From Branchiostoma lanceolatum (Eukaryota; Chordata; Leptocardii; Amphioxiformes; Branchiostomatidae): 64,000 bases of DNA. Positions within the stretch are counted from its first letter, which is position 1. Every line of letters begins with the position of its first letter. The notes under the pieces were generated by a model that had not been told where the DNA came from, searched no databases, and was given only the letters and a program-made list of their open reading frames with translations. The stretch is taken from contig NC_089738.1 in NCBI RefSeq assembly GCF_035083965.1, forward strand, positions 7,981,734 through 8,045,733, given 5' to 3'. The position numbers and the translations under genes are program-made. Shown piece after piece: positions 56,061 through 64,000 of this stretch.

Positions 56061-56885
56061 TTAAAGACTTTGGTTAATTGGTAGATTGGTGTGGCAAAAA
56101 TTCCTATCACAACCATGTAATTTTACATTCAAGAGCTACTGTATTTTTAAAGATGCATGGATTGTTAACTTTCACGGCTGCATGTGGAAATGACCAATCT
56201 ATTCTTATTGGCGAAATCCATGCCCATGAAGGGATTTAGTGACAATTATTTTCTGTTGTTGCAAATACTTGGTAAAGACATGTAGAGCATAATGATGTGA
56301 AATTCTTCATTGATAGAAAAGGGGGTGTTGTCACTGACAATTGTGCAGACAATGTTCAATCTGGGTCACTAAATAAATCTAGTTCGATGTCCAGGGTGGC
56401 TTGCTTTAGAATTGATACAGAACACTAGACATATGGCGGCAAAATTAAGAAGAAGGAAAAAAACCCTGCTCAATGTGATGTGAGAAAGATTGTAAAACTG
56501 TCTGGAACAACAATTGTATAATTTGCATTACAATCAAACTAGGTTGGTTTAGTAGGACAGTCTAATCATTTTTGAATGACAGAAAGGGGGCAGTTGTCAA
56601 CAGACAATTGAATGAGAAAAAGTGAAATTAACACAGTTCAATAGACAGTGAATCAGTAGGACAATTAGCATCCCTAGGCCTGGTAGTGAAGTTAATTACC
56701 AAGAGTGGTCAATTCCACTGTGGAAGTCAACAATCTATGTTCTTTGGATATACCTGGATTCACTGATAAAATCTTACCATTACTATCTTAACGTTGAAGG
56801 AAAGACTTAAAAGCAGTGAGTGTAGTTAGCAACATTTTGTAACATTTTTACTTTGGCCAAATCAACCAATTTGTTTTGACTATAT

Positions 56886-57190
56886 GTCCTCGTTGCACAA
56901 GTGGTAAAGCAACCCCGATGCTTCACCATCTGGATCAAATTCCGTGAATCCTAGGGCCTGAGTTTGATACTGGGGGTCGACTTCAGCTCGTACATGTTAC
57001 AAGGGATTGCATTCATCATTTTGGATGGTGACGTAAAGCCGGCGGTCCCGTGTATGAGGGAGCTTCAGGCATTACCTCTGCACGTAAAAGAACCTAACAC
57101 ACTTATCGAGAAGAGTGACCTGGTGTGCTTGGCCAAAAAAAGCAAGCCGTGGCGAAGCCGCATTGCACTACCACTAGCTACTTGAAAAAG
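56886..57190 (+). mobile_element. tRNA-derived SINE
   Basis: The head has TTGCACAAGTGGTAAAGC (A box-like) and CCTGAGTTTGATACTGGG (B box-like). The body has GACGTAAAGCCGGCGGTCCC, a block seen in tRNA SINEs of several invertebrates, and a long 3' part rich in AGCAAGCCGTGGCGAAGCC. The reading frame inside it is not a gene. Confidence 0.65.
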
Positions 57191-57240
57191 CATCATGCTT
57201 CACCTCAAATGAGGATGCCTTGAAAAATGAAACCATTCAT

Positions 57241-57724
57241 GTCATTTTATTTAGGAAATAACATCTGTGAACTTGTGATGACAATTCTGAAAGAGCTGTT
57301 TTATTATATGCTGCATTGGCAAATGTTGATGTCTTTGAGAAAACAATAACTTTTCAAATCGGAAAACAACCACAAAAGGTCATGTTGACTGTAGCATTGT
57401 TGTAGATGGGGTGATGGTCAGCTGTTGTTTTCCACCAATGAAATGCATCTGTCCCTGTAAATTTAGAAGTAGTCCCACATTGTGTCATTTTATTTAGGAA
57501 ATAACATCTGTGAACTTGTGATGACACTTCTGAAAGAGCTGTTTTATTATATGCTGCATTGGCGAATGTTGATGACATTGAGAAAACAATAACTTTTCAA
57601 ACCAGAAAACAACCACAAAAGGTCATGATGACTGTAGCATTGTTGTAGATGGGGTGATGGTCAGCTGTTGTTTTCCACGAATGACTGCATCTGTCCCTGT
57701 AACTTCAGAAGTAGTCCCACATTT
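57241..57724 (+). repeat. Direct tandem duplication, two 243-bp units
   Basis: GTCATTTTATTTAGGAAATA starts both units (57241 and 57484) and the two are nearly identical to the end, with a few substitutions and small indels. Confidence 0.9.
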
Positions 57725-58902
57725 GTGTACAGATACAGACAAGCTGTTGGCATCAATCAAAATGTCATTTTTCATATCCCCATGCTACATTATAAGTTCT
57801 AAATCCACAATGTAAATCTCAATTTTCTCTTGTTCAGATATTAGGAAAAATGTACTGTATTTGATGATTGTAGATATCATAAGATTAAAGATCTATCAAC
57901 AGCTTCTCAAATTATGCTGTCTACTAACAAACAAGCAAACAAACACAGTTCAGTTCAGTTCAGGTCATCCTCATACGAGGTGCCATTCACAATGTCTAAC
58001 CATGCAAAACAAACACATCTAACAGTAACCACAAACAGCTCTAAAACCATAACCATATTGCCAAAGGTAATAAGACCATAGTACATACATGTATGTTAAA
58101 CTTCAAACAGAATGTTAGTCATACAGTAAACATAAACGATAAGAAAGTAGTGACTTTCAATGGCAGCAATTGCTCTTGATATTTTTCTGTCTATCATTCC
58201 ACAAGTAGATATTATCCTGTCACTCATGTGTTGCTAGTCCTGTAATTTTTTCTTGTTAGATACAATATAGTGACTGCTAGTGACATTTGTGCATACATTA
58301 ACTTAATGATTAAGTTACTTAGTAATAGTCAATTCCATGGGTGCAGGTGGTTGATATACCATGATGTCATCACCGACCTCATGTGACCTCATTACTATGC
58401 AGCCTTTGTTTGCCAAACACACACAGATTATGTCATTGACCTTGTGAAATAATAGACATTACTCAATATATCCTAACCTTAACATTAAGCTGAAAGATTT
58501 GTATGAAATTCATTCATGACATACATGTATTAAGACTTTTCTTAGTTCTGTTTTGCTATTTTTTCCATCATGATAAATTTCATAAATGTTGGTTTAATTC
58601 TAGTGTGCATATCATAATTAGTCAGCTTTCAACAATATTTTTTTCATTGTTTAATTAACACTTATAAACCTTCATTTATTTTTTGTGGGCATCTAATTCC
58701 ATGTCAAAACATAATGTATTAACAGCATTTCCTTTTGTTCTTTTTTTATTATCCTATTTTATTATTTTTTTTAGATATAATTTCATATTTTGCAAATAAC
58801 ACAGAATACTATATATACTAGACAGTCTGACACAGTACTAGAAGGCTAACGTAGTCCCTCCATGTTGCAACCCCCCTACTAACAGCATGGTCTCTTCCAC
58901 AG
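57725..58902. other. Intron upstream of the first ACSL coding exon
   Basis: AT-rich, with short T-rich runs near 58640-58790. Nothing else recognised. The acceptor for the coding exon is CTTCCACAG ending at 58902. Confidence 0.4.
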
Positions 58903-58917
58903 GCCACGCCCACCACC

Positions 58918-61900
58918 ATGCCCTGGCACATGCTCAGTGAACAGCTTGCCAGTGTGCTTCAGTATCTGCCTGCCTCCCCACTCCTCCTCTTAGCTGTCCT
59001 CTCTCTCACCTCGCTTCTGCTCATATCCGTCGTACTAGCCGCCCTCAAGCTCAAGATGTCGCGGAGAATCCGCGCCCGCCCCCAGGACGGGAACCTGGCG
59101 GCGCCGTACCGCAGCGTGGACTCCCCCGAGCTGAAGACGATGATGTTTGAAGAGTGTGACACGATTGATAAGCTGTGGTCGCGTGCCGTGGGTCTGTACG
59201 CTACCAAGAAATGCCTGGGAACCCGGGAACTACTAAATGAAGAGGACGAGGTCCAACCCAACGGGAAGGTTTTCAAAAAGGTGAGAAATCGACTCTCCAA
59301 TTACCCCATTTACAGCCTTTTATGATATTTAAAAGTATTGATTTGAAACCGACCCCTGGTAAATTGATCTTAAATTTCCAGTCAATTGATTGGCATTTAA
59401 GGATTGCTTCGTAACATTGCAAGATAGTTCAATGGAATAGCACTGTCACTACAAATGGTCAAATTCAAGATTTCAGCCTAATCAATACATGTAGATGTAG
59501 TGTCTTTATATATATATCTTAGCTTAAACTGAATATATTTTTTACAAAAAGCCCCCAAAACATTATCTTATCCACTGATTATTTTTTATTTTATGTGAAA
59601 CTTTTGGTGCTTAGTGTTTTACTAAAAAAGAAGCCTTTTTGTAGTCCTATCTTCTACATCTTGCGTGTTCCCATAATTTTTGTGTGCTCAGTTACTGTAA
59701 ACATTGACGAATTACGTTGTGTACACATTATTAGATACCATTTCAACTCCGCTAACTGTATTACAATGGCTTATCCCACCCTTACTATGTCCTGGACCAA
59801 TAATTATGAATATACGAAGCATAATTCTATTCGGACCAGTAACTGAGACTCAAGCTATATTATATGATTGAAATTGGTTTAATTTATCATCTAAAACAAT
59901 ATTGTAGTTTATAGAAATCTCATGGTTTATGTTTGTGAAAGATGAAAATGTTGGGAAATGGTTTAAAAATTCCTTGATGGAATCACGATATGGAATCTGG
60001 AAGGATGGAATCAATGCGAGATTCCATGTGTACGTGTCCCGGTCACGCCCCGCTTCCCCATGAAATTTTCATGGAATGCAATTCCCAATAAAGCCGGGCG
60101 CGGGAAGGAATTATACCGGTTAGGGTAGGGGTTTAGTTCATGTCCTTACAATGTGTTGGAAAAAAGGAAACAATCTATTGGGAATTCTCAATGAATGGGA
60201 GAATTCATAATTTTGGAAATGTCAGGTCAATGTCTTTTACTATGATGAGAGTTCTAGCAGATGGCTTTCATAGGATTCTTATCTTACATGTTAATATGTT
60301 TATCCAAAGTAAGCAACAATTATATCAGATGCAATTATTATGATTGCTTCCGAAAAGTACCTTTTTCAAACTTGATTCTTTGTAATTTTTTTTCTTATAT
60401 TCCAAACAAATATTGCTATAAAGATGAAAGAAACATCCTATACATGTAGATGCACCCTTCCATAAATGCAAATGTATGAATCGAAAAGCTTGTACGTCTG
60501 TTAAAATTTGGCATTGAAATCAGCTTGGTATTTGCTTTGATCATGACGTCAATACTAGGGTAAGTAGAATATAAACGAAGTCATTAACGTAGTGCTTTGT
60601 CCACGATAAAGGTTTTCTCAGCTGTCGCTATTTGCATACTGTTTGCAGTGACCGTAGGAAGGAATACTCACCACAAAAGAATGCCGCTGCCTTAGATATA
60701 CCACAGGGTTCACTAAGAATGTCCCCCTATTAACACTCGAGGCTTGGGCATAACATATGGAGAACCCCGGGGAAATAGCTTGTTCACTAAATGGACATGT
60801 CAGATTGTCAGCCATCCCTTTGTGTGCGCAAAAAGCATGTGTTTGAATCGTGTTCGGTTCTCGCAGGGTCGTGATGGTATAGGAACACCCACGCACTTTG
60901 GAGGAATACGTTTCAAAATATCTCAATGCTTCAACCCTTAGTGTGTAAGATTTATATCTTACTTATACAAGAGCCAAATTTAAAGAAAACAGTCTCTTTA
61001 TAATATTTCCCTCCTTGTACCCTGTTCAAGAATTAGAGAAAAACGATCATGGCTTTTTCCAAATCTTACATCTCACCAACACAGGGTCATTAACCACCAT
61101 GGTAAATTTAAAAAAAAGGGGGTTGTGAGATCTTTTATTAAAAAGTAGGCTCTGCCTCTATTATATTATAAGCACACAGGCTCCTGGAAATAAAGAAAGG
61201 CTTTTTTTCCAAATCTTACATCTTAAATCTTACAGTCACAGGTCATTAACCACCATGGTAAATTGACAAAAGGTTGTGACAATATTTTATTAATCACTAG
61301 GCTCTGCCTCTATATTATAAGCACACATGCAGGCTCCTGGAAAAAAAGAAAGGCTTTTTTTCCAAATCTTACATCTTAAATCTTACAGTCACAGGTCATT
61401 AACCACCATGGTAAATTGAAAATAAGGTTAAACGTTGTGACAATCTTTGATAAAGCACTAGGCTCTGCCTCTATTATATTATAAGCACACAGGCTCCTGG
61501 AAATAAAGAAAGGCTTTTTTTCCAAATCTTACATCTTAAATCTTACAGTCACAGGTCATTAACCACCATGGTAAATTGACAAAAGGTTGTGACAATATTT
61601 TATTAATCACTAGGCTCTGCCTCTATATTATAAGCACACATGCAGGCTCCTGGAAAAAAAGAAAGGCTTTTTCCAAATCTTACATCTTAAATCTTACAGA
61701 CATGGGTCATTAACCACCATGGTAAATTGAAAATAAGGTTAAACGTTGTGACAATCTTTGATAAAGCACTAGGCTCTGCCTCTATATTATAAGCACAGGC
61801 TCCTGGAAAAGAAAGAAAGGCTTTTTCCAAATCTTACATCTTAAATCTTACATACATGGGTCATTAACCACCATGGTAAATTGACAAAAGGTTGTGACAA

Positions 61901-63885
61901 TATTTTATCAAGCACTAGGGTCTGCCTCTATATTATAAGCACACAGGCTCCTGGAAAAGAAAGAAAGGCTTTTTCCAAATCTTACATCTTACATCTTACA
62001 GACATGGGTCATTAACCACCATGGTAAATTGAAAAAAAGGTTAAACGTTGTGACAATCTTTGATTAAGCACTAGGCTCTGTCTCTATGTTATAATCACAC
62101 AGGCTCCTTGAAAAAAAGAAACAGCTTTTTCCAAATGTCACATCTTAAATCTTACAGACACCGGTCATTAACCACCATGGTAAATTGACAAAAGGTGGTG
62201 ACAATATTTTATTATTAATATTAAGCACTATGCTCTGCCTCTATATTATAAGCACACAGGCTCCTGGAAAAGAAAGAAAGGCTTTTTCCAAATCTTACTT
62301 TCGTGACATACAAATGTAACTCCCATCTTGGCAATGTATTCTAAGGGTGATCTTAGCGATAAGGTACATCCCAAAGCTTTGTTCTTATAAAGTATAATCA
62401 CCATTGTGGTGACATTTTGTATAATTTTGTTGTACGTCCAGAAAATCTTCCAACTTAAAGTATGAATCGGGTCAAAGTCTTCACTTCCCAAAGAAAAGGA
62501 TGGTTGGCTGAAACGATTAGCTATTTTTACCCCACGGCCACCAATTCCTTATTATGCTGTAAATAGTAATCATTTGCACAATGTCTTATGTTCCTTTGTA
62601 ACAATAAGAAGTGAAATGTCAAGGATAGATTTTTTTAGCTATAAAAAGAATGAACCAAGATATTGTTTTGCTTGCAATTTATTTTCAAGAGAAAAATAGC
62701 ATCCAGGCCTTATGTTATACATGTATGCCCAGGTCATAGAGTTGAACAGCTATTTTAGTCCACGGTTGCTATTTTAAACAGGCATTGTGCCAAAAAAAGA
62801 CTTAAGTACTGAAGACTGGCAAGTGCAATGTAATTGTCATCATTACTAGAGATGATGATAGTTCGCACTAACTTAATTATGTTTGGTCCAATGAAAAACA
62901 ATGAAGCAATTATTCAAAGCCGTACACCCGAGCCATTTAGAATTTAACAGTTCTACATGACAGGCAGAATTTTTATTTCTACGATGACTGTATCATTATT
63001 TTTTAGTCATAACTCAAATACTTTGGTGTTGATGGAGTCGTCTGCAGGTGTTTGGGGAGGGTAGGGGGTCTTGTTTTCATTTTATTGATCGAATCAGCAG
63101 CATGACCATATATGGGCAGGGCACAAGGCCGTTGGGAATTTCATTCTAGCTGGGTCCTGAGTTAACTGTAAATCACTGTATAGACCCATAAAATGGAATT
63201 TTGTGGTTTTCTTGCGGAAAAATCATGTTAAAGATGTAGTTAATTCAGGAAATGATGGCATTTCTTCAACCTTTCACTTTGTAAATATAATTTTGCTTGC
63301 AAATAAGTCACTGATATTGACACAAATTTTAAAAAACATGATATGAACGATGTAATAACAATTATCATATCAGAATAGCAAATGTATTAAAAGAAAATTG
63401 TCTAACTATTACAGATGTAGATTAATCAGCACTGTATATTTTGTTTTTAAGATATGTATTTATCAATTCCATACATTAATTTTTTTCTTAAATCTATCAT
63501 TTTTAGGTCAAACAGTCTAAATGCCTGAATAGCTAATTTTTGATATTAAAAATAAAATTAGATAACTAATTAAATGCAATGTCTATTTACTATGTTTAGT
63601 TTCATTTTTGTCACCTATTTTCTTAAGGCAGAAATTATGACAGCATGGCTTAAGATTATCATAACTTAAAGTTAAAAGAATTTCTAAAAATATTTTTTTC
63701 ATCACAGGTGATTCTAGGGGAGTACAAATGGCAGACGTATACAGAGGTGGACCGGCGTATAGTCAGCCTCGGACAGGGCCTCGCCGCCCTCGGACAGAAG
63801 CCGCGCAACAACGTCCTGATGCTGGCGGAGACGCGAGCGGACTGGATGGTCACAGCGCAGGCGTGCTTCAAGTTCAACTACCCCT
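58918..63885 (+). CDS. Long-chain acyl-CoA synthetase, ACSL3/ACSL4 type (5' part, continues past the right edge)
   Basis: Two coding exons are in view: 58903-59280 (ATG at 58918) and 63708-63885; the donor after 63885 leads out of the window. Role from the family: ATP-dependent activation of long-chain fatty acids to acyl-CoA on endoplasmic reticulum and lipid droplet membranes. Seen here: an N-terminal membrane anchor around residues 22-42 (LLLLAVLSLTSLLLISVVLA), then basic MSRRIRARP, APYRSVDSPELK, DTIDKLWSRAVGLY, CLGTRELLNEEDEVQPNGKV and FKK; exon 2 continues VILGEYKWQTYTEVDRR, GLAALGQKPRNNV, and AETRADWMVTAQACFKFNYP. EVQPNGKVFKK and ILGEYKW are typical of the ACSL3/4 branch rather than ACSL1/5/6. 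The ATP-binding and catalytic motifs lie downstream and cannot be checked. A single ACSL3/4 ancestor is expected in invertebrate chordates, so I do not choose between the two symbols. Confidence 0.92.
59281..61019. other. ACSL intron, unique part
   Basis: AT-rich intron. Near 60600-60930 a stretch of average GC content holds a minus-strand reading frame of 102 codons that resembles nothing I know. No exon signal. Confidence 0.35.
61020..62300 (+). repeat. Satellite-like tandem array, eight units of about 150-160 bp in alternating types
   Basis: AACCACCATGGTAAATT recurs at about 61092, 61248, 61401, 61561, 61712, 61866, 62014 and 62170. Each unit holds a GGCTCTGCCTCTATATTATA block, AGGCTCCTGGAAA and a CCAAATCTTACATCTTAA block. 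Two variants alternate: one with GACAAAAGGTTGTGACAATA, one with AAGGTTAAACGTTGTGACAA. It lies in the intron between the two visible ACSL coding exons. Confidence 0.93.
62301..63707. other. ACSL intron, remainder
   Basis: AT-rich sequence after the satellite array. No exon or RNA gene was recognised up to the acceptor ending at 63707 (ATCACAG). Confidence 0.4.
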
Positions 63886-64000
63886 GTAAGTGTCCTTTAA
63901 GAAAATAAAATCAGTACAGGTCAAGTACAGCAAGAGCATCCTCACTAGAACGCTTGCAGCCAGATATGCAAACGCTAGGTGTGACAGGTTATTCAGTGTG

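Noticed and set aside
60618..60926. Minus-strand reading frame of 102 codons
   Set aside because: Inside an ACSL intron, with no homology, signal or splice context that I can recognise.

Overview
The window is animal nuclear DNA. Genes are split into many short exons with GT-AG junctions, introns are long, and intergenic DNA is crowded with MITEs, SINE and LINE remnants, minisatellites and microsatellites. The best guess for the organism is a lancelet (Branchiostoma). Three things point there: a secreted serpin ending in KDEL with Met-Met-Lys-Arg before its predicted cleavage site, as described for a lancelet proprotein-convertase inhibitor; chordate-like PDCD10, PTGR1, MUT and ACSL3/4 genes; and extreme domain shuffling in the first gene. 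The species cannot be told from sequence alone. Gene models were built by hand from exon homology, splice sites and phase.

Layout. (1) 1190-13288, minus: a 16-exon gene whose predicted 965-residue product starts with signal peptide, CUB, sushi, LDLa, Frizzled-type cysteine-rich domain, kringle and sushi, then runs in frame into a complete Cys-loop (nicotinic-receptor-like) channel. This is the most remarkable object here. Its introns hold several hairpin MITEs. (2) 13289-17155: a complex tandem repeat split by a LINE 3' fragment, plus SINEs. (3) 17156-24696, minus: prostaglandin reductase 1-like gene, 9 exons. (4) 24697-28986: a long GT microsatellite, a broken C1q gene copy and a roughly 37-bp minisatellite. 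(5) 28987-31158, plus: small secreted C1q-domain protein. (6) 32138-35544, minus: KDEL serpin, with a 5' noncoding exon near 36.7 kb. (7) 37047-44314, plus: PDCD10/CCM3, complete, 7 exons, head-to-head with the serpin. (8) 47486-53824, minus: methylmalonyl-CoA mutase, complete, 8 exons, with a 67-bp minisatellite made from copies of its own exon 5 end and splice donor. (9) 58918 to beyond the right edge, plus: 5' part of a long-chain acyl-CoA synthetase (ACSL3/4 type).

The genes do not form an operon-like unit. MUT (mitochondrial propionate catabolism), ACSL (fatty acid activation) and PTGR1 (eicosanoid inactivation) are metabolic; the serpin acts in the secretory pathway; PDCD10 is a signalling scaffold. 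Shared regulation is plausible only for the head-to-head pairs serpin/PDCD10 and MUT/ACSL.
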